Source of the DNA: Rhodoferax lithotrophicus
Lineage (GTDB): Bacteria; Pseudomonadota; Gammaproteobacteria; Burkholderiales; Burkholderiaceae_C
Direction of reading: 5' to 3'
Assembly (NCBI RefSeq): GCF_019973615.1
Contig: NZ_AP024238.1
Location: 2,170,001 to 2,234,000 of the forward strand
Length of the DNA stretch: 64,000 nt
Positions within the stretch are counted from its first letter, which is position 1. Every line of letters starts with the position of its first letter. Made by a program: the position numbers and the translations under genes. Shown here piece after piece: positions 38,658 through 49,702 of the stretch. The notes under the pieces were generated by a model. That model was not told where the DNA came from and ran no database searches. It saw only the letters and a list, made by a program, of their open reading frames with translations.

Positions 38658-39831
38658 CAAAATGAAGTGGTTTTTTTAGGACGTTTGGTTTTGGAATCCA
38701 AATTGTTGATCTGTCCATTGGCGATTAAACGGGCCAAAGAAGTTTGAAGCGTGTTTGGGAACCAGTCTGTTGTTTCCACAATATCTGCAAATGTATTTTG
38801 ATCAATTGCTTGAATACCAGTGGACAGAAAATTCAACCAGTAAGTATCAACGGCTGCTTCGTTAATTGATGACGGTTCAATGTCGGTGCTTGGTTCGTCT
38901 GAAAACATGTCACGAACGCGTGATTTTTCCTGTCTTTTATCAAGTTGTTTGATAGCACGAATTTGTTTTTGAATCAAATCAACGCCCTGCGAAATTTCCA
39001 TGAACTCAATCAAACCTTTGGGATGAGAGGTCAAGTAGATCAAGTGGTATTTTGGGCGTTCCTTACTCGGCTCCATCACTCGAACGTAAGCAGTGCGAGG
39101 ACGAAATTCTTTTTTCGTTGACGGCGGCACGCGGCTCTTGAGGCCATCGCGGTAGCTATCCAGAAGCAACTTTTCTCGTTCATGCGGCAAATGGCCGTCA
39201 AGTGCTTGAACCACGTCACGAGATGCACCGAGAAAAACCGCAATGTCCGCCTCCCATTCGGTCATCGCCGCTGTTCGATTGATGAAGTCGTAAATGAAGT
39301 TGATCAAAAATTCAGATTTTGGCCTTTGAAGCAACGGACGCAAGTGATCCACCCCGACATCTTTCCAGCCTTTCGGATCAATGAAAAAGAAAACGAAAGA
39401 TTCACGCCCACACCAAGTCAAGATGTCGTCGCGGAGGTTCAAAAAATCTCCTTGGAGGCATTTTGAACTCACACACTCTGGCGTGGAGGATTGCAAGTAT
39501 GTAGACAGTCGCTTAAATGCGCTTAGATTCTTTTCGATGTACAAGGCTCGAATATTTGCTTGAACACCCAGGCTCAAAAGTTTTTTTCCGACACGAATCC
39601 ATTGTCTGCAACGAAATGGCAATCGAAGTGCTTGCCATTGATTCTGACTCATCACCCCCACGGGCCTGCAAAGCAGTCAACGTACCCGATTTCAACACTC
39701 CGCTGACGTTTGGCGCTCATGCCGATAATGAGGATAAGCTTCTCAAGGTACGACTCAAGCAACTTGTGCTTCACCAATGCCTGCTCACGGCCAATGTAGG
39801 AATCGGGGATGAACTGTGGAATTCGGGTCAT
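38657..39831 (-). pseudogene. TcmP-like protein (second copy), two or three homopolymer frameshifts
   Basis: ATG at 39831 (MTRIPQFIPDSYIGREQALV). Shortening C5 39655 and T7 39581 by one base joins the frames into about 390 residues. It has YVDCFAGPWG near residue 50, the counterpart of the SAM-like loop in the first copy, and FFFIDPKGWKDVG. The tail holds KTKRPKKTTSF; correcting T7 38671 would extend it to about 38632. It converges on the first tcmP and diverges from the restriction enzyme gene. The two copies are only distantly alike, so this is not a recent duplication. Confidence 0.7.
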
Positions 39832-40005
39832 TGTTTGTAGATCATAAGTCGTCACGGAACATGGGATAAAACGGCAAGCAGTGACACCGAGTGCAATCGC
39901 ATGGCTGGAAAATCGTGTGTATGCTGAAGTTATTTGAAATGAGCAATCTGAGACAGTGCAGAGAGTGATATGGTGACGGGCTAGTGAAATCAAACAAAAA
40001 CGTAA

Positions 40006-43000
40006 ATGGCTAAATTTTCATTTGACGAAACCATCGAAAAGCTCAAAGCCACCCCGGCGGGCAAAGAGGCCTCCATGTATGGGCCAATCCGAGACATTTT
40101 CATACAAGTATTTGGATATATTGCATCCGATGTTGACATTGATACTGCTGGAGAAGGTGGCAGACCGGATGTAACAGCAAGGGCTCCATCTGGTTTTGTT
40201 GACAGCAGAGACAATCCAATGAAAATAGATTGGGTGGTAGTGGAAGCCAAAGATGAACGCGGCTGCTTCATGAGTGCGAAGTACCGTGAAAAAAATTTTT
40301 TGGTCAAAAAATCCAAATACGTAACTGCTGATACCGCTTGGTTTGTGATGGTGGAGCCTGATGCGTGGGTCATACGTCCAGTTGCTGGGGGTAACACTGA
40401 CCAGCAACGCCGATATTTGTATTCCCTTGGCTGGCTTGACTGAGCAGGATATGAAAACGAAAGCCAGTGTCCTTATGGCTTCTCAGGCAGGCGTATCAGA
40501 ACGGCTAAACAGATTCAGGCAAGGAGATGTTTCGCTAATCGCCATCGACAAGCTCTCAGTTGACGCTGCAAGCACACCAAGTGAGCATGTAAACAACCGA
40601 ATCACCTTGAATCGAAGACGATTTTTTTCAACAAATTAGGCAGACCACCCAACATTTACAAAGTGCGGTGAGTGGCGCGATGGGACGGCTTGTTCCAGAA
40701 ATTCAGAAATTTCAGGAAATGGCAGACAAGTTTTGGCAGGATTTTGACAAGGCCGATACCTGCTTTGACCAGCACTCACTTAGTTTGCATGGCAAGCCAA
40801 GTGGCCCTGATCAAAGCCGCCAACATGACAAGGAATCAGCACGGTTGAGACGAGAATTCGCAAAAAAATCCCCATATTGCACGCTTGGCGATTAGTGGAT
40901 TGAATGAATTTCAGGCGCGAACAGGCGTTGACGACGCAAAGCTCGCGGAGCTTTTTTTCAATAGAAACTGCGAATTTGATTCTTGCAAGGGTTTTACTAC
41001 TCAGGTTTTTTTGAAGATCACAAATTCTTTGGTGAGTTGAAGTATGTATGTAATGGCGGTGTGGATGCCTTTCAAAAAATGCGCAGCTACTTCAAGTCCA
41101 GCTATACAAAGCTATTGGAGCAAGCTTATCAAGAGGGCAGTCGGCTCTACGCATCTGCATTTGATGAAACAGAACTTGATTGGATCGTTGGATCGTCAGA
41201 TTCGACCCTATCAAGTGCGATAGAGCTGACACTTTTCCGATTTGCGCAATTCGATTTCAAAACGGTTAAGGGTGACATCCTCACCGGTATTTATGACCGA
41301 TTCATGGATCGAGAGCAACGGAAAAAAAACTGGGTGAATTTTACAGTCCTCCCTCAATTGCAAGGTACATGATCAGTAGGCTCGCCGTCACAAGAGAAAC
41401 TAGATCATTTGACCCGTCCTGTGGGTCAGGTACTTTCCCAATCGAGATTTATCGGCACATGGTGGGTAATGACCTTGATCGTGGTATGGCTGAATATTCT
41501 GACGTTGTATCTGTGCTTGAGCGTATCGCCGGAAACGATCTCAATACTTTCTCTGCTGTTTTGGCGCAAATTCAGATTCTTTGGCAGATTCTCTCTCTGA
41601 AAAGCGACATTGAGATTCACGGTTTTCCAGATTTATTGATCACAGCAAAGGTTAACTCACTTGTTGAAAGTGATCATTGGGAATCCCTGAGTCGTTTTAC
41701 TGAGATTGATCAAACCAAGTTTGACATTGTGATTGGCAATCCACCATATGTAAGAGCAGAGAGAAGCTCACAAGCACTTGACAAAAGATCGTGCCTAGAG
41801 TTTGAGCGACCGAAAAGCGGGTTTCCTGGTGTTTCATCAAAACTGAATGCGTATGCACTTTTCCTATACCGTGCTCTGGACAGGTGGTGTAGATCAATTG
41901 ATGAAAATGGAAATGCTGGAAAAGTTGCTTTTATCCTACCCGTATCCCTTTTTGATAGTAATGACACCGCACAGTTAAGAAAATTGTTTGAAATAGGTGG
42001 TCGTTGGAGAATATGCGAAATAGTTGATTTGGAGATTATTTGGAAATCTGTTTTTTGATGCTAAGGCCATAACAGCTATTTTTTATTGCGGAAAATAGAC
42101 CGGCCATTACTTCTGATACGGTTTCAATAAGATTTGCTGATTATTCATGCGTAAAAAATCACTGATTTAGATTCGGTTCCTGAATTTGATATTCGATCAC
42201 TGAAGGAGTCAATAGTACCTTATGAAGACCTGTTTTCGCCCGACGGAAGGATTCTTACAAGAATGACTCCAGCACGAGTGAATATATTAAATAAACTTCA
42301 ATCGGCAGAGACGTTTGCTAATATCGCCAAAGAGTTTTGGGTTCGGAAAGATGGTTCAAGAATAGTTGATTGGGTTGATGTAAAACCCATTAATGGAGTT
42401 TGGGAATCAAGAACCATGATTTCAGGTGGCATTGCTTTTAGAGGTTCGAAGCCACAATGCAATGATGGCATGGATGTTTATAAAGGAGAGAATATCGTTG
42501 CTGCTGAACTTCAAGGTGTACCCGCATTGACTCAGGCTGATATGGGATTAATTGATGATATTGGTTTATGGAAATACTCATCAATTCATCCAGCGCAAGG
42601 ATTGGCTGTAGCCTCAGTAGCTCACTGTCCAAATGGTGTAATGTTCGATCCAAAAAAAATTGACGTTTACCAATACCGTCACTATTCTCTTTCCGCGGGA
42701 GGAAGTTGCATTATTTCCACTTGATCTTTTGCTACTGTCAAATATTTACGTATGGTTTTATGCATTGGCTGGTCGAATGGGTGTTCTAGATACGCAACGA
42801 AGCCATATCTATCCAACAAATCTTGCTTTCCTTCCATGGAATAATAATCTTATAGAAGTTAGTGAAAACATTGAAGCAATGCGTGGAAAAAATAGTTTCT
42901 GCGTGCGTACGTCGCTTCAATGCTGCCGAATCAATTAAATCAAATCTCAATCTCCTAGGGTTGGATACATTTAAAAAATAGACTTCGTGATAATAATGAT

Positions 43001-43498
43001 GCATTGCTTGCATGGGGTGATAATTTTTTCAATTCCGAAACATGAGGTAATCATTGGAAATTTATCAGTCACTCAACATGAAACAATGTGGCGTGTACAG
43101 ATTTCAAATGATTTTTTTTGATTGGGTTGAGTGTAACGAACAAGATATTTCACTTGGATTGGCAATGGCTCTGGAACAAAAAAATCGGGGAGTGTGTTGG
43201 AAAATCTGAAATTCTTAATATGGAAATTCCCGTTGCCGCGACTGAAATTACAGCCTGGAATCAGGTCATATTTGATCATCAGCTGAGCATGATCGCTTCT
43301 GAGATGGAAGATGCGTTGAGCACATTGGATATGGTTGTAGGTAAGGCTCTTGGACTTGATGAAGAAGATATTCAAACAATTCAAGGTGATTTAAGGACTG
43401 ATCCATTCCTGATTGGAATACGTCCTCGGTATCCTGGTACTGTCACGCGGAAGCAGGGATTCAGGTCTGGACTTGATTCTGAGGATCGGTATTCTTGA
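40006..43498 (+). pseudogene. Single-chain type IIG-like restriction-methylation enzyme, about 15 homopolymer frameshifts
   Basis: ATG at 40006. Correcting 15 runs between 40387 and 43184 gives one protein of about 1158 residues. Fourteen lose one base; A8 at 41322 loses two or gains one. The N-terminal nuclease-like part has GGRPDVTARAP and WVVVEAKDE, a PD-(D/E)xK pattern. The methylase core has KKLGEFYSPPSIARYM, SAM motif DPSCGSGTFPIEIY and catalytic NPPYV in VIGNPPYVRAE. A target-recognition region follows, ending near 43498. These enzymes cut and methylate DNA from one chain. All separate open frames here are pieces of this gene. Confidence 0.85.
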
Positions 43499-43542
43499 AA
43501 TGAACTTAATCCAAGGCAAGGTCATTTTTTTTGCGTTTAAAT

Positions 43543-44973
43543 TCAGACGGTAGCCAGTAATCTACCCCCATTTATAGTAAATGTGTCTCCCGCATTATCA
43601 GTGGACGCAACAGCGCTTTTCATAACCGCCGCTGTGATTTCCTTCTGCGCCACCCCATGAAAATAGGCCATCGCCACAGCAAGCAACTGCAACTGCTCGG
43701 ACTGACTCCTATCATTCTCTGCCAACAGCCGTAGCAATTCAGTTTCCAGTCGCTTTTTTCTTTGTCTTTTTCGCTTTGTCGTAGGCTGGTGTAAGCGTGA
43801 TGTTTACCTTGTGGCCGTCACGCAAGTACCCAACAAAGCCTGAAACAGCAGCACGTTGCCCTGGAGTCGTGCCAAGGTATGCGTCCAGCATCTTTTGATC
43901 AGGCGGACAAACCTCTTTTGTTGCAGCTTGAAGCAACAACGCAGCAGCAGGAGTCATAGCCAGTCGTATTGATCTCCAGCTTGTTTTACCTTCCTTCTGC
44001 CCGGTGAGCAGTTGATCATGGTAGCCATCAAGGATCGCCCTCTGCGCAGTTCCAGTCTTGAATTTTTTCCAAAGTAGCTGCAACCCGGCGTTGTTCAGAG
44101 TCTTCAGCTTTTGCCACTGCGTCCATCACCACTAAACCTGTTTCCATCATCCATCTCATCGGCAGCAACACTTTTCGCAGTCCTGGTGTCCCAAAATACT
44201 TCAACAAAATGGTGTACTCAGGAATTGCCTGCCACTGCTTTTTCAATGTCCAGGAAGAAAGATAAATACCGATGGATCGTAATTGATGCTTTGTGTATTC
44301 CAACTTGTTCGCCCAACCACGCGCCAAAATTGGAAAAGTGTAAACCCATGGAAGGTACTGAAAATCCAGCACTGTCTATCGCTATGCGTTTGCCTAACAG
44401 TTCTTTCCAGTAGCATGGCTCGCATTGTTTTTTTCGTCCAGCGGGCATTGACTGGCTACATTTAGGGCAAGATATTTCACCAACGGTTAGACAGGCATGG
44501 CACAGCATTCGTCCATCAGGTGACTTCTCCAGAAGTCGGTGACGATTGCATGCACCACAATTCCCATGGTCAGAACGGGCGCATTTTTTGACAGACGCGC
44601 TTGTCGTGGTCGAAGCGTGAAACACGGGTCAGCCTATTAGATAGAGCGCCACAAATTTCACATGGCTCTTTGATCCGAAAATACGGTGCGCAACTATTGC
44701 ACACAGGGCCATATTGCGTGATTTTTTCCAACTATGTAATCAATGGCTCCACACCTTGCGCATGGTTTATCAACCTGGCAACTCATGCACACAGCGTCAG
44801 CATCATTTTTTTGGAAGCTTGGCAAAGTTGCCGCACTTAGGGCACATGCGGCGTTTGAAAACTCGTGCGTAACAGGTGGAGCAAAATTTGTGGCCTTTGT
44901 GGACGCGCCAAATTTTGGCTACATCTTTGCCGCATTCGTCACACATCTGAAAATCATGTGCTTGCTGTGTCAT
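43543..44973 (-). pseudogene. Zinc-finger protein at tniE position of the transposition operon, six homopolymer frameshifts
   Basis: ATG at 44973 overlaps the tnsD stop (ATGA). Shortening T7 44806, T6 44722, T6 44584, T5 44239, T6 44063 and T6 43754 by one base gives about 474 residues. The first 200 residues carry at least eight Cys pairs, such as CDECGKD, CPKCGNF, CARCGAI, CEICGAL and CHACL, which suggest several zinc ribbons. The second half is helical (IHRYLSFFLDIEKQWQAIPE, then GQRAAVSGFVGYLRDG). Place and coupling suggest a transposition or target-choice role like tniE of Tn6022-type elements, which is inference. A seven-base run at about 44428 is in frame. Confidence 0.6.
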
Positions 44974-46063
44974 CGGTGTGCCATGTCAAGTTTTCGCTGC
45001 AATTTAGCCATCATTCGCTTCACCTGATATCTTGGCCGTGGGCCATCGATTCGTGCGCTTAAGCGCGTTGACTTTTCGCGAAGAGTGCGAGGCAACGAGG
45101 CCGAAGTATTCTTGATCCACGCAGGTAAAACTAGCCCGTGACCTGCAAGACCTTGTTTTGAAATGTTTGATTTTTGAAGCGCCCCATCGAATTTATCTTT
45201 GCTGACCGACATTATTGGCAACAGTGCAGCCAGCAATCTTTCGCGGTCATGTGTTTGAAGTGTCTCAAGATGGTTTCCTGGCTGCATCGGCGGGCTCATA
45301 GGCAATTGAACACCAATCAGTTTCAAGAATTCGCTCAAGGTTTGATTCTCACCTCTCTGTGCAACACGAATAAGCGACACAAAGTAATCAGCTAACTCAA
45401 ACCATGGCGATATGCTCATGGCACTGGACTGAAACGTCCCAATGCCGTTCAACAAAACATCGTCAGCCACTAACTGAAATTTCAAGGCATCCGATACACA
45501 ACCGCGAGAACTTGCTGTACGCAGATCAGCCTTGCATGTCGCACAAACCGTTATCAGTTCGTCTTCCGCCTCCAGTCGGTGATATTCAACTGGAGAATTG
45601 CAAGCATGGCATCGATCAAGTAGGGCATGGCCGTGTACTTTGCAGCACGTGTGCCATGCAAAACGCCAATGGATGCGGAAATACGGTCGGACATCATTTT
45701 TCAAACAGGCAGGGCAGTATTGAATGCCGCTATGGCGTTTAGTGTTTCTTGCACCAGGAGCAACAATCCAAGACCAAGTCGCTTTTTTCAGGTGGTGTTC
45801 TGCCATAGATTTGTTTTGCAATTGGAAACAAACTTGCTGCTCGCAACGTGCCTTTTTTCTATTCCAGATAGAACACAAATCCTATCAAGCCTGTCCTCAT
45901 TGGCAAACCTATCGGCATCATGCGTCCAAATCCGCCACCTCGGCCAAACTGCGAAGGTGAGCGTCATCGGATCACAACCCTGCATCAATGCAGTACGAAC
46001 CATCCATGAGGAAATGATTTCATCAGGTTGCGTTGACGCTACAACAGCCCAACGTGAATTCAC
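44970..46063 (-). pseudogene. TnsD/TniQ target-selection protein, two homopolymer frameshifts
   Basis: GTG start at 46063 overlaps the tnsC stop (GTGA). Shortening T6 45853 and T6 45783 by one base gives about 363 residues. The TniQ N-terminus reads QPDEIISSWMVRTALMQG, with VWPRWRIWTHDADR. A zinc-finger region follows with IQYCPACLKNDVRPYFRIHW, then HGHALLDRCHACN and CATC. TniQ proteins bind the attachment site and recruit the TnsC filament. The target here would plausibly be the 3' part of the wcaJ-like gene, given the orientation; this is inference. Confidence 0.85.
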
Positions 46064-46961
46064 AACACGAGTTCTCTAATGCCCCGAGTTGGACGAAGCC
46101 AAGCTTTGCCCTCAATGATGGCCTTGTCAATCTGCTCTTTGCCGCTTGTAATTGCCTCCGTGGCACACTTGATCAGCAACTGATGCAGATTACCAGTGTT
46201 GCCCTCTGAAATGGTGTGTAACAAACTAGCCAATTCGGGAGTATGAAGTTTTGAAGGATTTTTTCAGTGGCAACACCTTCTCGAAGCCCACCAACAACTG
46301 TTGAAATTCTTTGTTCAGCTCCCACAATGGCAAGTTCATAACTTCAAAGCGGCTAGCGTGCTGCGGATCAGTGTGCAGCACACGAACGGCTTCTCTTGTG
46401 CCAACACCGACGATTGGAATTGCTAGTTCATTGCACAAAAGCTTGATCGCATTCATGACCTCGCGCTGTTTGACAGGCGTACCTGTAAGCAATGAATGAA
46501 ACTCATCAATGATCAGTAACTTGACATGGCATTGCCGAAAAAGATGGATGACCTGATATCGCAGTTTTGAAGCTGGATCGGTCGCCCTGTATGGCGTAAA
46601 AAAAACATTCCAGCAGGGATATATACAACCCTTTTTCATCAGCGCTTGGTGGAGCCTCTGCGACGATGATGGGTTTAACTGGATCAGAGTTTTCATCAAC
46701 AGAACCTTGACCACACAAGTCCTTGAATCTACGCACCAGAGTTGTCTTTCCGTTGTTTGATTCACCTACGATCAACAGGTTTTGCATTCGAGGTTTTGAC
46801 GGTTTATGCATCAAACCTTGCAAGTTATCAAGAATTTGTTGTGCCAGACGGTAACTGATCCAACGGGGCTGATCCATGAACTCTATTCGTTGCTTGTCAG
46901 TCATTCCTATGATGTGCCTGAAATCAGGATGTACGTGCTCGTATTTGGTCGTGGCGCTCAT
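46060..46961 (-). pseudogene. TnsC/TniB AAA+ transposition regulator, two homopolymer frameshifts
   Basis: ATG at 46961 overlaps the tnsB stop (ATGA). Shortening A8 46598 and T6 46259 by one base restores about 299 residues, the size of TniB and shorter than Tn7 TnsC. The Walker A motif is VGESNNGKTTLVRRF, and Walker B is KLLIIDEFHSLLTG. The sensor region has IPIVGVGTREAVRVL. It links the target-selector to the transposase in an ATP-dependent way. Confidence 0.9.
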
Positions 46962-48892
46962 GCGATATCTCCAAAGGAATCCAAGTCACCATCAACCAGG
47001 CCTGAACTTGCCGAGATTGAAGTTATCGAGGGGGGAATCGGTGGTGGTAGCGGTGTAGCGGGTGACACCTTCTTTTCGTGTTCCTTGCGGCGTTGGCTTT
47101 GGCGGCGTGCTCTCTTGGTGCGTTCTTTCGATTCGTCAACCTGAGCCCGCATGTCGGTGAGCGCGTGCAAAAGCTGATGATCGTTGACGCTCTTTTTTGC
47201 CCTCCCGTCGCAACGCGCCGATAACTTGCTGGTGTTCCCAGATACTCATTGGTGGGAGGGACTGATCAGCAAATGGGACTTTGAAGTATTGCTTTATTTC
47301 TGGATCAAAGAACGAGACAGAACTGATGTCTCTTGGGTCGCGTCTGAAAATAAACTTTCTTTTTTTCTGTCTTATCAACTGGATCGCCAGCGTTGACCCA
47401 CTGCCTCAAGATGTCTGCATAGTAGATCCTTCCATCGATGGTGACACCAAAAGCTTGAATGGTTCGGAGGAAGTGTGGAAGAAAGTCAAGCAAGACCGTT
47501 TGTCGATTTGATGGAATGGGGGGGGAATGCCAATTCCTTGAACACTTGCATTGCCAAACACGCCTATTTCCCACTTACGCATTGGTGTCATCCCGATACC
47601 ACTATGCATTTTTTGGTGATAGACCTTACAAATTAGTGTCACCAGCCAGGTTTCAAACTCGGACTTTGTCATTGCAGCTTGTTTTTCTGAGTCGTAGCCC
47701 TCCTTCGCCTTGATATTGGAAAACGTTGTACCTGGCAGTTCATGAACCTCACGCATAAATGTGCCCAGCACGCGTTCAATGTGGCCCCCGTAGCGGGGTG
47801 TTTTGACAGGTCGGAATTCCAAGTTGATTCCGTACATCGTGCATGATTGCTGAAAATTATCTGAGCGAAAATCAGCGCCGTTATCAACATAGATTTTTTT
47901 CGGTACACCCCAAACCGGCCATGTTGCGTCCACTTTGTGCAACAAAAGCCAATCGTCTTTCGGTAGAATTGAATGAGCTACACACATCGCTACAGAGGTT
48001 TCTGATGGTGGATCAAAGGACAAGTAGTACCCTGTGATCATCCGGCTATTGATGTCCATTGCCAATGAAATCCAAGGCCGATTAATTGGCTTTCTGTAGG
48101 TGTCATCGACAAGGATGATGTCCACAGGGGTGTGGTCAATCTGAATGACTGCAAGCGGAAAGTCCGCATTCGGAAAATGGCCAGGAACCGGAAGAAATTT
48201 ATTTTTTCGCTTTTTTCTTTGAAGCCACGACCCCGAAGTCTTTCCTTTTCAGAAACGTCAGCAATTCTTGATCTGATGGTCGTCGGGTGAGGGGGCTCAA
48301 CTCCTCGCAATTGGCATTGCCGAAGCACTTCTTCAACGGTTTTTGTGGCTGTAGGCCTTTGTGGCGTGAGATAGTATTTTTTTGATTACATCAGCAACGA
48401 CGGCTTCTGCCTGAATGGGTATCCGGCCTCTGCCTTGTGTCCAGCCGCTTTTTTTGGGGAATAAGAGCCGCTACGGTTTTCATTCCCTTGTACTTTTGCA
48501 GCCAACGATATAGGGTGGCTGTGTCTACACCGACTTCTTTGGCTCGCAACTCAACTTCACGGCGACCTGGTGAAAAAAGCAACTATCAAAGGTTGAATTG
48601 CAGCGAACCGCGTTTCAGCCACTTTCCAATCTGAATCACCAATTTCTGCAAGATCACTATGAGAATCATGTTTGCCCGCAGCGCCATTGTCTCCAACTGG
48701 CTGGAGTTCGAGGATTCTCAATGGCCTGCTTCTACCTGTTTCTACCGCAGTGCCAACGACCGATTCAAAGTCAATGATTTGCTCAATGCGGTAGATCACA
48801 TTCTCACTTTTGACCAGAGCACCAACTTGAACATCCAGACGCTTCCTGGATGCTTCAAACTCTGGATTTTGCATATCGCCTGAATCACTCAT
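46958..48892 (-). pseudogene. TnsB-like DDE transposase, eight homopolymer frameshifts
   Basis: ATG at 48892 overlaps the tnsA stop. About 641 residues result from single-base corrections at 48573, 48449, 48377, 48211, 48202, 47360 and 47193, plus G8 47518 (minus two or plus one). N-terminal helix-turn-helix domains include ELRAKEVGVDTATLYRWLQK. The rve catalytic triad is Asp in VIQIDHTPVDI, Asp in YVDNGADF and Glu in YGGHIERVLGTF. TnsB cuts the 3' ends of the element and joins them to target DNA. A basic, Arg/Lys-rich tail probably contacts TnsC. Confidence 0.9.
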
Positions 48893-49585
48893 TCGTTGGT
48901 ATCCATAATTCAGTGAAATCATCCAGTGGACGAGTCATGTCGCAATCCAATTGCCTCGTTGCCAGCAAGTGCCAAATGTGTGCTCTTCCTTGGCGCTCAA
49001 ACATACTTCCCATGAAATGCCTGGCTAGGATGTAGTGATAGGGCGCAACACCCATGGCGCGGACATTCTCAAGAACCCACTTTGTCTCCTCAACGGCAAA
49101 GTTCATACGTTGGTAAATGGACAAAAAACCGATGTTGTCGAAAACGACATCCCTTATTCTGGATTCGTCATGAATATGGAACTCCCATCCCTGCTCTTTG
49201 GCATATCGATAGGCTGCTTTCCACTTTGGCATCCATTCACGCCAATGTTTTCGCCACTCTGACTCCGGCTTCACTTCGATCAACATCGGTTTTTGGCAGG
49301 CTGCAAACGAAGCGTTTTTTGTGAGTGCGGTAATAGACTAGGAAATCGGGTGTGTAGGTGTAAGTCTGTTCATTTTTTGGATGTAAACGGAATCTGGACA
49401 GGCTGGGGAATGATGTCAAGCACGTAAAGGCTGAATTCCTTGCGGATTAAAAAGTCGCGTTCTACAGTCGATTCGTAGGGAATTGCTGTTTCACCACGAA
49501 AGGGATAGGTGCCAGACACGCTTCGACGAGTCGGTTTTATCTTGCGGGTTTGCTTCGGTTTAACGGAGTCGCATTGAATTTGCAT
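48885..49585 (-). pseudogene. TnsA endonuclease, two homopolymer frameshifts
   Basis: Open from ATG 49585. About 232 residues result when T6 49373 and T5 49290 each lose one base. Likely catalytic residues are Glu in PYESTVERDFL, Asp in YTYTPDFLVYY and Lys in LIEVKPESEW. This matches the restriction-enzyme-like fold of TnsA, which cuts the 5' ends and makes movement cut-and-paste. The proposed start overlaps one of the repeated end motifs (49568-49574), so the true start may be downstream or the gene may be controlled by TnsB binding. Confidence 0.88.
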
Positions 49586-49702
49586 AAAGTAGAATGCAGT
49601 CGCATTGAATGTTAGTAACAGTATCGCATTGAATTCAAAAAATGTTCAGCTAAGTTGTTGATTTATGGTAGTCATTGTCGCATCTTATTCGAAAAGTCAC
49701 AA
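49568..49702. repeat. Right end of the Tn7-like element with TnsB-site-like repeats
   Basis: The end is TTCGAAAAGTCACA, finishing at 49701. The core GTCGCAT or ATCGCAT, mostly followed by TGAAT, recurs at 49568, 49599, 49623 and 49677. These are inverse to the TTGCGAC cores of the left end. Spacing is wider than at the left end (31, 24 and 54 bases). Confidence 0.82.

Larger units (their letters stand above)
12715..49701. mobile_element. Tn7-like transposon, 36,987 bp
   Basis: Both ends are visible: TGTGACTTTTCGAA at 12715 and its inverse TTCGAAAAGTCACA ending at 49701. They are flanked by the direct duplication ATCGT. The interrupted wcaJ-like gene can be read across the junctions. A tnsA-tnsB-tnsC-tnsD operon plus a zinc-finger gene lies at the right end, each gene overlapping the next. 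The order matches the tniC-A-B-D-E arrangement of Tn6022-type elements as I remember it. TnsA with a DDE TnsB implies cut-and-paste movement. Cargo includes CBASS, restriction-modification, toxin-antitoxin, umuDC and signalling genes. Most long genes carry homopolymer frameshifts, so this copy may be unable to move unless those are sequencing errors. Confidence 0.94.

Noticed and set aside
40006..43498. Many separate small genes in the restriction enzyme region
   Set aside because: Each open frame continues the previous one after a one-base change in a homopolymer, and the combined protein matches one type IIG-like architecture.
12715..49701. Programmed ribosomal or transcriptional frameshifting as the reason for the broken frames
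   Set aside because: Too many sites, in runs of all four bases, often only five or six long, and in unrelated genes. Known programmed sites are few per gene and use A or T slippery runs with stimulators.
12715..49701. Phase variation of cargo genes
   Set aside because: Phase variation uses one or two long tracts per gene; here up to 15 short runs in a single gene are altered in the same direction.
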